Shown piece after piece: positions 36,562 to 45,228 of a DNA stretch of 64,000 nt. The notes beneath the pieces are model-generated. The model searched no databases. It was not told where the DNA came from and saw nothing but the letters and a program-made list of their open reading frames with translations. The stretch lies in contig NZ_CP033924.1 of assembly GCF_003815875.1 (NCBI RefSeq), forward strand, positions 2,418,001 through 2,482,000, given 5' to 3'. This DNA is from Chryseobacterium lactis (GTDB lineage: Bacteria; Bacteroidota; Bacteroidia; Flavobacteriales; Weeksellaceae). The position numbers and the translations under genes are program-made. Within the stretch, counting starts at the first letter, position 1; the number at the start of each line of letters is the position of its first letter.

Positions 36562-38661
36562 ATGAAGATAACTAAACTCAATATATACAATTATAAAAAT
36601 CTAAATGTCGAATTAGTCAATACTTCGAGTATAATTGCTTTGATAGGTAATAACGGTAGTGGGAAAAGCAACATATTGGAGGCGATTAGTACTATTTTCT
36701 TTCATTTGTTCCAGAAGAAAGAAAAAGATATACCCTTTAATTTCCTGATTGAATATGAATTTGGAGGAAATCAAACAGTCAGCGTAGAAAAGAAAAATTC
36801 AACTATTCATTTTAAAGTTAATAGTAATTTGCGCGCTGATATACAGCAGTTCTTGCCAAAACAAATTGTTGCACTATATAGTGGCGAAGAAAACAGGCTG
36901 TGGAATAAATCGTATGAGCCACTATACATGGCTTATGTAAACGGTATTAATAAGTCTGAAGCAAGTGGCTTAGGAGAGTATATTATTGTTCCTAAAATGC
37001 TATACATCAATAAGTTTTATTGGCACATATCATTACTCTGTCTTTTAATTTCTGATGCTCCCGACACCAAAACGTTTTGTGAAGAAACACTTGGCATTAA
37101 TAAAATTAACTCCATAAAATTTGATTTTAAAACAGCGAATTATGCCAATTATACCAATAGTTCGGTTAAAAATTTTATCAATTTAATAGACAAAAAAAGC
37201 GAATATACTCTTGATGAATTAAAGAAAATAATTTCAGAATGCCCTTTTTCACTTGCTGAGATCTATAAATATCTATACTTGGCATTTACTCCCGACAAAA
37301 AAAAAATGCTGGAAAATATTACCATTAAATACAATGATAATAACTTAGACATTGAGGATTTTAGCGAGGGCGAAAAGAAGATGTTATTAATTAAAGCTGC
37401 ATTGGAATTTGCAGGTTTGGAAGATAGCTTGTTTTTATTAGACGAACCAGATGCTCATATACATTTAAGTAACAAAATTCAAATTAAAAATGTATTTAAA
37501 GAGTACTTAGACACCAGGCAAGTAATATTGACAACACACTCTCCTACACTTACGGACACCTTAGATGAAGAAAGTCTTTTTATGTTAAATACTGGTTATT
37601 TGGTACACCATAAAAAGCAGGAGATTTTAGAAAGCGTTTCAGGCGAATTTTGGAACAAGTTTCAGCAAAATGCTTTTATTGCCTCAAAAAAACCAATCAT
37701 ATTACTTCTAGAAGGGAGGCACGATAGAACCCACATTCATAATGCTTTTGAAGCTTTGAAAAATGATTACCCAAAATTGGATTTTCAGTGTTTTGTACTG
37801 AATGGAGAAAGTAAAATTCAACCCTTTTTAAGTGGGTTGTATGAAAGTGATTTTTATACAGATAAACTTTACATTGGTATTTATGATAATGATGGAGCAG
37901 GAGACAAGTCTTTCAGCAATGGATTTGAGAAAGTAAACGACAATTTTAAGAAACTTAAAGAAAGTAATGCTAAGGAAAACAATAGCTATTTTGCAATAAA
38001 ATTACCAAAGCCAACTGGCATTACTTGTGATTGTACTATCGAAACTTTATATGCATTAGAGAAATTTGAAGAAGCTATACAGTCAGCTACTCACAATGCT
38101 TTAGGACACCTAAAAAATAAATCTATTGATGAAATTACGAAAGGGATAAAAGAACAAGCCAAGAATATTTTGAGTGTGAACTCTCAAGACTTTAAAGTAG
38201 AAGACTTTATAAACTTTAGATTACTTTTCAATTTAATATTGGAAATTACCGAACATAGAAGTAGCCTACTTAAAGGTGTTAAGAAAGCAGAGAAAATAGA
38301 GCGCGTCCCACAATCTGTAAGAAAGGCTTCACCAAGTGCAGAAAAGTTCATTGAAATATATACAAATCGAAGAAATACGGAAGTAAATGCACTTTATTAC
38401 AGTGAGAAAAAAATTACTATTAAAAGTGGGAGCAAATTATCTATTAATGTTGTTGATAGTTATGGTCCAAAAGTTGAAAGAAGTAAAGAGCTAAAAAAGA
38501 TTGCCGATTTGCAGGAAAATTGTTGGATATTAAAGGAGGATATAGTTTTTAATTCAGTTTCTGGTGCTATAAATTATGCAACTGGTGGGAATATGAATGG
38601 ATGGTCTCATTGGTTAATTAAAGAAAATGACAAACCTCTTGAATTCATAAGAAAAAAATAA
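36562..38661 (+). CDS. ATPase-TOPRIM-DUF4357 fusion (OLD/PARIS-like)
   Basis: This 699-aa protein has an ABC/SMC-type ATPase split around a helical insert: Walker A GNNGSGKS at 29-36, signature FSEGEKK at 267-273, Walker B FLLDEPDAH with Asp294-Glu295, and His326 in TTHSP. A TOPRIM-like segment follows with Glu384 (LLLEGRHD) and Asp442-x-Asp444 (GIYDNDGAG). The C-terminal region (about 620-699, SGAINYATGGNMNGWSHW) has the pattern of DUF4357. ATPase plus TOPRIM is the plan of OLD-family nucleases and fused PARIS (AriAB) proteins. The DUF4357 tail is unusual there. The start is 3 bp after hsdS, so it belongs to the same operon. A nuclease or abortive-infection effector is inferred. Confidence 0.75.
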   Translation: MKITKLNIYNYKNLNVELVNTSSIIALIGNNGSGKSNILEAISTIFFHLFQKKEKDIPFNFLIEYEFGGNQTVSVEKKNSTIHFKVNSNLRADIQQFLPKQIVALYSGEENRLWNKSYEPLYMAYVNGINKSEASGLGEYIIVPKMLYINKFYWHISLLCLLISDAPDTKTFCEETLGINKINSIKFDFKTANYANYTNSSVKNFINLIDKKSEYTLDELKKIISECPFSLAEIYKYLYLAFTPDKKKMLENITIKYNDNNLDIEDFSEGEKKMLLIKAALEFAGLEDSLFLLDEPDAHIHLSNKIQIKNVFKEYLDTRQVILTTHSPTLTDTLDEESLFMLNTGYLVHHKKQEILESVSGEFWNKFQQNAFIASKKPIILLLEGRHDRTHIHNAFEALKNDYPKLDFQCFVLNGESKIQPFLSGLYESDFYTDKLYIGIYDNDGAGDKSFSNGFEKVNDNFKKLKESNAKENNSYFAIKLPKPTGITCDCTIETLYALEKFEEAIQSATHNALGHLKNKSIDEITKGIKEQAKNILSVNSQDFKVEDFINFRLLFNLILEITEHRSSLLKGVKKAEKIERVPQSVRKASPSAEKFIEIYTNRRNTEVNALYYSEKKITIKSGSKLSINVVDSYGPKVERSKELKKIADLQENCWILKEDIVFNSVSGAINYATGGNMNGWSHWLIKENDKPLEFIRKK

Positions 38662-38702
38662 CTGATAAAGCGCAATAATGAACGACAACATAATTCAAAA
38701 AT

Positions 38703-40205
38703 ATGCAAATAAGATCTTTATATATTAGCAATTATAAATTACTCAAAGACTTTACTATTAATTTCAAGAAAGATGTTTCTATTCTCATTGGCATCAATGG
38801 TTCTGGAAAGTCTAGTATTTTAGAGGTTATTGCTCAAATTTTCAGTGATAGTTATCTTGATGAAAAATCCAAGTTCGGTTTTTCCATCGAGTATGAAATA
38901 CGTTTAGAAGAAATTCTTGCACAAACAACTACTTCTGCAGAGTTTAAGACAGAATACATAAAAGTTCAGATAAGTGCTCAAAAAGCAGGACAAGAACTGA
39001 AATACAAAGTATTTAGTGGTGCACAAGTACTGGAAGACAATAATTCGATTGAAAAAAAATACGGTTCTCTTGAAAAAATATTGCCAAGCAACATCGTCAT
39101 CTATTATAGTGGTTTGGCAGATATAATGAAAAAGATATGTCTTCCTCACGATGAAAAGCTATCTGTTAATTATCGAAAAGGAAATACAGCAATACACCGC
39201 CCGTTTTTTTATTTTGAACCTCCTTTGTTTAATTTAATACTAATTACGCTTCTGTCTTATGAATATGGAGATATTCCAAAGTTTCTTTTTGATAGAATGA
39301 AAATTACCGGGATACAAAGCATTCAAATTAACCTTACAAAACCAAATTGGGGTAAAAGTAAAATTAATGAATGGTGGGGAGCAAAAGGAGAAGTGAAGAC
39401 ATTTTTGGATTTATTATCCGGTTTAGGTTCTCCTTTAGAAATTAAGGACGAAGATTTACAAGGTGAATCAAAGGGAAATGTCGTAATTGAAGGTTGGCAA
39501 AATGATAATCTTATTATTACTATTCTTGGACAAGAAAAGCTGTTTCAAATTAGAGAATATTTTGTAGAAGAAAGAACATTGTTTAAGGTTCTAAATACAC
39601 TTTTAATAGATGGATTTCAACCTGAAGTGAAATTCTCATTTTTCCATAAGGATGATAATGATAGCGTAAGCACCTTCGGTACCCTAAGTGAAGGCGAACA
39701 ACAATCAATTATTATACGAGGATTAATAGAACTTGTCAATAATGAGAATACTTTGTTTTTATTTGATGAGCCTGATACTTATTTACATCCTTCTTGGCAA
39801 AGAAAATTCATAGAAAATATAAATGAATTGACCGAGAATAATGCATACAATAACAGTCAATTCCTTATCACAACACATTCGCCGCAACTATTGAGTAATG
39901 CTGACCCTGAAAATAGTGATGTACAAATAATGGAAGATGGAGAGATAATAAAAGTTACACCGAAATATTATGGCAAAGATATCAGTACAATTTTGTATGA
40001 AATGATGGGTGTGGAAAGAAGAAATAAAAAAGTATCTAAGTTATTAAGTTCTTTGTTCAATATGATCGAAGATGAAGAAATCGAAGAATCAAAAAAACAG
40101 TATAACAGTCTTGTTGAACTTTTGGGAGATGATGATCCCGCATTGGTTAGAGCTAAAATACAAATTGATTACTTAGAAGAAGAAGCCGATGAAACAGATA
40201 ACTAA
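38703..40205 (+). CDS. ptuA: Septu-type ATPase (PtuA-like)
   Basis: This 500-aa ABC-like ATPase has Walker A GINGSGKS at 30-37, signature LSEGEQQ from 328, Walker B FLFDEPDTYLHP with Asp355-Glu356, and the His392 switch in TTHSP. The C-terminal segment (YGKDISTILYEMMGVERR, then LLGDDDPALVRAKIQIDYLE) matches that of PtuA proteins in Septu and retron-Eco7 systems. PtuA binds PtuB, and ATP depletion or DNA sensing is thought to release nuclease activity. It is 41 bp after the preceding ATPase and overlaps the HNH gene by 17 bp. Confidence 0.82.
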   Translation: MQIRSLYISNYKLLKDFTINFKKDVSILIGINGSGKSSILEVIAQIFSDSYLDEKSKFGFSIEYEIRLEEILAQTTTSAEFKTEYIKVQISAQKAGQELKYKVFSGAQVLEDNNSIEKKYGSLEKILPSNIVIYYSGLADIMKKICLPHDEKLSVNYRKGNTAIHRPFFYFEPPLFNLILITLLSYEYGDIPKFLFDRMKITGIQSIQINLTKPNWGKSKINEWWGAKGEVKTFLDLLSGLGSPLEIKDEDLQGESKGNVVIEGWQNDNLIITILGQEKLFQIREYFVEERTLFKVLNTLLIDGFQPEVKFSFFHKDDNDSVSTFGTLSEGEQQSIIIRGLIELVNNENTLFLFDEPDTYLHPSWQRKFIENINELTENNAYNNSQFLITTHSPQLLSNADPENSDVQIMEDGEIIKVTPKYYGKDISTILYEMMGVERRNKKVSKLLSSLFNMIEDEEIEESKKQYNSLVELLGDDDPALVRAKIQIDYLEEEADETDN

Positions 40206-40857
40206 ACTTAAAGAACCAAATTCATTGCTTCAACATAGAGCCCAACAGTTCGCTGCTTTTGATAATATACCTAATGCGACCAAAGAAGAACTTAAGGAGA
40301 ATCTTCTATCAGAACAAGGACATATTTGTTGTTATTGTATGAGAAGAATTCCAGAAAATTCCTCTCCTTATATGAAAGTTGAACATTACAAATGTCAAGA
40401 ACATTTTCAAGACCTGCAGTTAGATTATAGAAATTTATTAGGTGCTTGTACAGGAAACGAAGGACATCCAAAAAAACTTCAAACTTGTGATACTCAAAAA
40501 TCTAGTGAGACTTTAACAATTAATCCTCTCAATACCAATCCAAGCTGTGAAACATTGTTCAAATTTAATTCAGAAGGAGAAATGAGTTCAATATCTGACG
40601 ATGAAGCTGTAGATAGGCAAATAAATACTGTTCTCAATTTGAATATGCAATCTTTAAAAGATGCCCGCAAGGAAGTTTATTATGTAGTTCAAGAGAGAAT
40701 AAGAGCAGAAAGTAAACGAACAAAAAATGATAAACCATCATTTGTAAGGTTTCTTAATCAGGAACTTCAAGTATGGCAAAGCAAAACAGAAGGGAAATAT
40801 CGACCTTACTGCTTGGTAGCAATCTACTATCTAACAAAGAAATTAAAAAGTAACTAA
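40189..40857 (+). CDS. ptuB: Septu-type HNH nuclease (PtuB-like, TIGR02646)
   Basis: This 222-aa protein has a zinc-type HNH core near residues 45-105: ICCYC (Cys47, Cys50), VEHYK (Glu65-His66), YRNLLGAC (Asn82, Cys87) and a later Cys in LQTC. The TIGR02646 continuation INPLNTNPSCETLFKF is present, as is the helical tail NLNMQSLKDARKEV. It is the effector nuclease partner of the ATPase whose 3' end it overlaps. It is the last gene of the operon. About 430 bp without an intact gene follow. Confidence 0.82.
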   Translation: MKQITKLKEPNSLLQHRAQQFAAFDNIPNATKEELKENLLSEQGHICCYCMRRIPENSSPYMKVEHYKCQEHFQDLQLDYRNLLGACTGNEGHPKKLQTCDTQKSSETLTINPLNTNPSCETLFKFNSEGEMSSISDDEAVDRQINTVLNLNMQSLKDARKEVYYVVQERIRAESKRTKNDKPSFVRFLNQELQVWQSKTEGKYRPYCLVAIYYLTKKLKSN

Positions 40858-40954
40858 ATTAAACTATATTAAAAAATTCAGGTTCCAATATCTACGCATA
40901 CTCGAACTACATTTTTTAAATTAATGTAAAACTACCTTTTCAGCGATTTTGAAA

Positions 40955-40976
40955 TTTGCTGCCATGATTTTGGCAA
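40955..40976 (-). repeat. Copy of the 11-bp border repeat
   Basis: On the minus strand TTGCCAAAATC (40966-40976) is directly followed by ATGGCAGCAAA (40955-40965), the same tandem layout and ATGGCA core as the repeats beside the tRNA-Ser fragment. It lies about 100 bp after ptuB and may mark the right border of the cassette. Confidence 0.4.
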
Positions 40977-41091
40977 TAAACCTAATTTAAGGGGCTGCTA
41001 TATTTTATTTTCATTAAAAAAATCTATTACAAAAGAGGCTTCAATTAATCAGGTAAAACATTAAAGTTTTTTAAACAGCCAATTAGTGTGA

Positions 41092-41190
41092 TTATAAAAA
41101 TTCAATGGTACTACGATAGCCGCGTTGACAGGAGGCTACATATTTTATGTAACTGAAATTTTGTAGGTGATTAAAATATTTATGATAATC
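41092..41190 (-). pseudogene. 3' remnant of the two-gene HTH module (downstream gene)
   Basis: The minus strand encodes about 30 in-frame codons (HKYFNHLQNFSYIKYV, then RGYRSTIEFL and stop) that align with the C termini of the intact genes at 43639-43941 and 47752-48054 (HKYFKELQNYGYIKYT, RSTIELL). Upstream codons are gone. This is a third, decayed copy of the module. Confidence 0.8.
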
Positions 41191-41194
41191 AAAT

Positions 41195-41232
41195 AAAAAA
41201 TACAAAGACTCAGAAGAATCTTTGTATTTTTT
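41195..41232. terminator. Bidirectional terminator
   Basis: A 14-bp stem AAAAAATACAAAGA/TCTTTGTATTTTTT lies downstream of the minus-strand acyltransferase. Confidence 0.8.
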
Positions 41233-41289
41233 ATAGTGTTGTAACACTGTATGTAGGTGCCCTAATTCATTACAGTAATTCAGAATCTT

Positions 41290-42462
41290 CTAAAGATATC
41301 GCTGAACAAATTTTAATTTCCTAAATAAGAAAGTGATGTACCAGCTCACCGAGAATGATATACAGAATGTAATCATAAATTTGCCAAATGCAGGGATATT
41401 TGCATCCAATAATTCATATTGACACCATAGTACAAAAATATAGTGAATAAGGTAGATGCCATAAGCATTTGAAGAAAGCGATTGCCACCAATCGGTAGGG
41501 TGGTTAAAAAGTCTTTTAAAAAGAACTAAAAATGCTAAACAACTTAAACTGCAAGAAAAGGTCCAGACGGAACGATAGAGCAGAGTTGCCTGAAAAATTG
41601 TAAGTATATTTCTCGAAATCATAGTTTCCAGTGGTAGTTCTATAACTTTTACTATAGCGTAGACTGAAATACAACCTAATATCCAAAGAATGGGCTTACG
41701 AAATAATTCTGAAGTATCCCCAAATAGACCTTCTTCTATCTTGATGCCACCTATTATAACACCTAAGGAAAAATAGCCAAAGTATAGTAATATACGACTT
41801 ACCTGAAAATCAAAAGGTCCTATTCCTTTCCAGGTTCCTGATCCGAAACTGAGCATCATCGGTAGATATAGTATCCACGTTAGAGAGTAAAATACAAGTA
41901 ATACTTTTAATGGGCTGTTTTTAAGATTGTTAATCTTTAATGATAAAGTTGTTATACTGTGTTTTAAATATGGATACAATATGGTTATGATAATATTGAA
42001 AGCAAACAAAACCCAAATGAACCAGGGTGGTCCCACGGGCCAGGATTCAATTGTAAAAAAATCGACTAGATAATCTTTTAAATCGCCCTTCCCATACGCC
42101 AATAGAAATGCGGGATAATGTGCTATAACCATCAAGATGCAAACACCTATTAAAAAAGGGATGAACAATCTGTAAAAGCGTTCTTTGAGATAGAGTTTAG
42201 TTCCTCTATTAAGGCCTTTTATTACAAAAATTCCACTTATTAAGAACATTAATGACATAAAAAAGATATCATTAAAATCTTCAAATATGTCGAGACCGAC
42301 CCATCGGTAACGATCTACAATTGGATGAGTAGAATTACTGTAGGCTGCTTTATCAAAGGAGGCAAATGTTGTATATGCTAAAGAGGAGTGGTGGGCCACC
42401 ACCAGTAAGGTAATAAATCCGCGGAGGTAATCTATCCAGACTGTACGGCTGTTATTTTTCAT
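41290..42462 (-). CDS. Acyltransferase family 3 membrane protein
   Basis: This 390-aa integral membrane protein with about ten transmembrane helices begins VWIDYLRGFITLLVVAHHSSLAY. The RGF and His motif is typical of acyltransferase-3/OafA proteins, which O-acylate surface sugars or lipids. NAYGIYLIHYIFVLW near the C terminus is also characteristic. It is carried beside a LytTR regulator gene on the same strand, 113 bp apart, as cargo of the mobile region. Confidence 0.85.
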   Translation of the reverse strand: MKNNSRTVWIDYLRGFITLLVVAHHSSLAYTTFASFDKAAYSNSTHPIVDRYRWVGLDIFEDFNDIFFMSLMFLISGIFVIKGLNRGTKLYLKERFYRLFIPFLIGVCILMVIAHYPAFLLAYGKGDLKDYLVDFFTIESWPVGPPWFIWVLFAFNIIITILYPYLKHSITTLSLKINNLKNSPLKVLLVFYSLTWILYLPMMLSFGSGTWKGIGPFDFQVSRILLYFGYFSLGVIIGGIKIEEGLFGDTSELFRKPILWILGCISVYAIVKVIELPLETMISRNILTIFQATLLYRSVWTFSCSLSCLAFLVLFKRLFNHPTDWWQSLSSNAYGIYLIHYIFVLWCQYELLDANIPAFGKFMITFCISFSVSWYITFLFRKLKFVQRYL

Positions 42463-42575
42463 ACTATGTAATATTTATTAATGATGCAAACATACATTAG
42501 GAATAAGTATCTAACATGGTATTTGTGACGAATGGCTACTTTTTGTGATGAGGGTTAAGGTTTGCTAGAACATGT

Positions 42576-43487
42576 TCAATTGATGTTTTTATTTTGCTGG
42601 TAAAGGTCATGGAACATTTTTATTTTTGCTCTCGAAACAGGCACCTTTTCTGTTGTTCCTGTAAACGTAACAAGGCAATTCTGGGAGTTGCCGGAAATAC
42701 TATTTATATAACTGATATTTAATAAATAGGTGCGATGGCACCTAAATAGGAATTTATACTCCGTAATTTGGAGTTCGAATTGTCTTAATGTAATCCTTTT
42801 GAGTTCTTTTTTTATTCCGTCTGACGTCCTGAAAGTAATTTCTGTATAATTGCCATCAGCTTTTGCAAAGATTAATTGCACCGGCTCGAAATTAAAATTA
42901 TCAGCCTTTACTTCAGTTCTAATAGAAATCACTTGTTTCGCGGAAGCAATTTGCGACTGAATGGGAGGATATTGTTCCAGATCGTGCCGTCTTTTTCTCT
43001 TATTCCTGAAATAAAAATCGGCAAAAATGAAATACGAAAAAATTAAACCGCCTGCTAGATAAGTATTTCGTAGTTCTTCAAGATAATAATGCAGAGACCA
43101 ATTGCTTTCATTCTTATATAATAGATCACGCATCAAAAAACTGGCTGTCCCATAAAGAAAAAGTAATAACAAGACCGACAGTCCCCACCTAAACTTAAAA
43201 AATGTACTTTTATCAGTTTTTGTTTTGTAAAAACTTATGTTAGTATTGAAATAGACAAAGGTAATTAAAGCAGGAGATAAAGAATGAAAAAAGCATACAA
43301 ATAAAAAAGGATATTTGAGCTCTGTTTCATTTACAGTAAACGGTTTGAACAGAAATAGGAATAGAAATGCGATGATGAACAATATAAGAGAATGCCTTTT
43401 AAACTTTACCTTTTGTTGTACCTCTGTATTAAAGTCTCTAATGTTGAAAAGCTGGCTTAAAATTGTGCTGAATTTTGTATTTTCCAT
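42576..43487 (-). CDS. LytTR-domain membrane regulator
   Basis: This 303-aa protein has four N-terminal transmembrane helices (about residues 30-165) followed by a C-terminal LytTR DNA-binding domain (LIFAKADGNYTEITFRTSDG, FLFRCHRTYLLNISYI). It is a one-component membrane sensor-regulator type common in Bacteroidetes. It lies directly upstream of the acyltransferase gene and probably controls it. Confidence 0.85.
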   Translation of the reverse strand: MENTKFSTILSQLFNIRDFNTEVQQKVKFKRHSLILFIIAFLFLFLFKPFTVNETELKYPFLFVCFFHSLSPALITFVYFNTNISFYKTKTDKSTFFKFRWGLSVLLLLFLYGTASFLMRDLLYKNESNWSLHYYLEELRNTYLAGGLIFSYFIFADFYFRNKRKRRHDLEQYPPIQSQIASAKQVISIRTEVKADNFNFEPVQLIFAKADGNYTEITFRTSDGIKKELKRITLRQFELQITEYKFLFRCHRTYLLNISYINSISGNSQNCLVTFTGTTEKVPVSRAKIKMFHDLYQQNKNIN

Positions 43488-43638
43488 TATCTATATCTAT
43501 ATAGAATGCCAACAAATATAATAAAATAAATTCTTCACATCTTTAATCGTAAACGTATTTGCATTGACTTTTGGTGGTGAATTTGTAGCTCTTAATCACT
43601 TTTTTGAAAAGAGAAAAAGAAAGTTAATCATCCTCGGA

Positions 43639-43941
43639 TTAATGCAGTTTCAATAGTTCTATAGTACTTCGATAGCCCGGATGATAAGACGGCGTATATT
43701 TTATATAGCCATAATTCTGCAATTCCTTAAAATATTTATGATAAGTCGGGGCCGTATTGATATGTGCCATTCTCATTAAAATACTTCTGCTGACCCGTAT
43801 GATTTTGTTCTCATTTTGACGATAGGCTAAACGAGCTATTGCAAGAAGTAAGCTAATATGCCAAACAGTGAGACGGGGATCTTGGCAAACGTTATCGAGG
43901 TAGATCAAACCTCTTTTAGCAACATCAGTTTTCATCTTCAA
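43639..43941 (-). CDS. HTH module, downstream gene (winged-helix-like), copy 1
   Basis: This 100-aa protein (MKMKTDVAKRGLIYLDNVCQ) has a helical segment LTVWHISLLLAIARLAYRQNE and a HTH-like YHKYFKELQNYGYIKYTPSYHPGYRST. It is about 85% identical by eye to the gene at 47752-48054. It overlaps the upstream HTH_17 gene by 17 bp. The fold suggests DNA binding in element replication or excision control. The exact role is unknown. Confidence 0.7.
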   Translation of the reverse strand: MKMKTDVAKRGLIYLDNVCQDPRLTVWHISLLLAIARLAYRQNENKIIRVSRSILMRMAHINTAPTYHKYFKELQNYGYIKYTPSYHPGYRSTIELLKLH

Positions 43942-44188
43942 ACAATTTTTGTAAATCGGTTTTATTGTAGTAATAAGAACCCCTGATTTTTTTAAAGCGA
44001 ATTTTTCCGGTAATTCGTAAGTTCTGTAAGGTTGCAGGGGATATGTCCATCATTTTCCGAATAGCCTTGCTTCGCAACCAGTCAAATTCATTTTTTGATG
44101 AACTCCGACTTACTTCTAGTAATTGCCCGATATCCGAAATTATTCTAATTCTGAATAACTCAAGATCTTGTTTTGATATCATTTCCAT
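43925..44188 (-). CDS. HTH module, upstream gene (excisionase-like HTH_17), copy 1
   Basis: This 87-aa protein starts MEMISKQDLELFRIRIISDI and carries a MerR/excisionase-like helix-turn-helix (WLRSKAIRKMMDISPATLQNLRITGKI) followed by the wing SYYYNKTDLQKLF. An extension to 44233 is possible, but the second copy starts at the equivalent Met. Such proteins act as recombination-directionality factors or regulators in Bacteroidetes conjugative elements. It forms a module with the overlapping downstream gene. Confidence 0.75.
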   Translation of the reverse strand: MEMISKQDLELFRIRIISDIGQLLEVSRSSSKNEFDWLRSKAIRKMMDISPATLQNLRITGKIRFKKIRGSYYYNKTDLQKLFEDEN

Positions 44189-44358
44189 ATTATGATTTTT
44201 GAATAGATCAATATTCCTGATGCGACAGGGCAATATTGGATATCGTGCCGAAGGATGCCTATATTTTCTTAAAACTTCATCTTCTGACCATGACGTGATG
44301 TATAGGTAAGTTGGTACACTCGGTATAACAATTCAAAAAATATTGGAAATTGAATTGT

Positions 44359-44400
44359 ACAACCAAATGGTTTTATTATTTTTGACAACCAAATGGTTGT
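44359..44400 (+). promoter_or_regulatory. Two operator copies for the ArsR-type regulator
   Basis: The near-palindrome ACAACCAAATGGTTGT (44385-44400) and a partial copy ACAACCAAATGGTT (44359-44372) lie 26 bp apart, the second ending 3 bp before the ATG of the regulator. This fits autorepression by the dimeric ArsR-family protein. Confidence 0.7.
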
Positions 44401-44403
44401 ATA

Positions 44404-44730
44404 ATGATAGAACGTAGAGATATTTTTCAGGCGATTGCGGATCCCACCAGAAGAATGATTATTCAAAAGCTTTCGGGTAGAGCATTAAATATTGGCCAAA
44501 TTGTAGAAGATTCTGGAATAAGTAGACAGGGGATCGCCAAGCATCTCAAGGTTTTACAGCAATGCAAAATGATTACGCTTACTCAAAAAGGTAGAGAGCA
44601 GATTTGTGAAGTCCGACTGGAACAACTGGATGAAGTGGTTGACTGGGTTAATGAGTCACGTAAATTTTGGAATCAACGCCTTGAGAAATTAGATAAATTT
44701 TTAGTAGAAACTAAAACAACAAAAATATGA
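44404..44730 (+). CDS. ArsR-family HTH regulator
   Basis: This 108-aa winged-helix protein (IFQAIADPTRRMIIQKLSGRALNIGQIVEDSGISRQGIAKHLKVLQQCKMI) lacks the metal-binding Cys motif. It belongs to the ArsR subgroup paired with SRPBCC proteins. The ATGA overlap with the next gene gives translational coupling. Operator-like palindromes just upstream support self-regulation. Confidence 0.88.
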   Translation: MIERRDIFQAIADPTRRMIIQKLSGRALNIGQIVEDSGISRQGIAKHLKVLQQCKMITLTQKGREQICEVRLEQLDEVVDWVNESRKFWNQRLEKLDKFLVETKTTKI

Positions 44731-45200
44731 AATTACAAGACAGAGAACTGCTGATTACGCATTTATTTGATGCTGCTATTGACGTGGTTTTTGAAACATG
44801 GACCGATCCTGAAAAGCTTAAGCATTGGTATGCACCAGATGGATGTACAATCAATTTTAAGTTCATCGAGGTAAAAGAAGGAGGGCAGTTTCATTATTGC
44901 ATTCAACATCCCACACATGGTGCTGCGTGGGTTATTGGTACTTATTTGGAAATAGTTCCTTCAGAAAAGCTTGTTTTTACAATACAGCTTTCTAATGAAA
45001 AAGGAGATATGCTAGATCAGGCAGGAAAGGGTTGGCCGGGGGAGGTTCTGACTACAGTTACATTTAAATCCATTGGTGATAAAACCGAAGCGACCATTCA
45101 CGAAACTGTGTCAGAAGAAGAAGCTAGGAAAACAGGTGCTTATAAAGGCTGGATCGAGATGTTTAATAAGCTGAACAAACAACTAACGAACCATAATTGA
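44727..45200 (+). CDS. SRPBCC (AHSA1-type) domain protein
   Basis: This 157-aa START/Bet-v-1-like protein (ITHLFDAAIDVVFETWTDPEKLKHWYAPDGC) has a hydrophobic-ligand cavity fold and ends with a helix (YKGWIEMFNKLNKQL). AHSA1-type proteins with an ArsR partner are common in stress or small-molecule response operons. Their ligand is usually unknown. It overlaps the ArsR gene and is 28 bp upstream of a reductase gene. Confidence 0.85.
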   Translation: MKLQDRELLITHLFDAAIDVVFETWTDPEKLKHWYAPDGCTINFKFIEVKEGGQFHYCIQHPTHGAAWVIGTYLEIVPSEKLVFTIQLSNEKGDMLDQAGKGWPGEVLTTVTFKSIGDKTEATIHETVSEEEARKTGAYKGWIEMFNKLNKQLTNHN

Positions 45201-45228
45201 TAAATAAACAAATACCAATTGTAATCAT

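Noticed and set aside
32951..40857. BREX, DISARM or classical type I restriction system
   Set aside because: No PglZ/BrxC, no DISARM helicase or phospholipase D genes and no HsdR motor are present in the operon.
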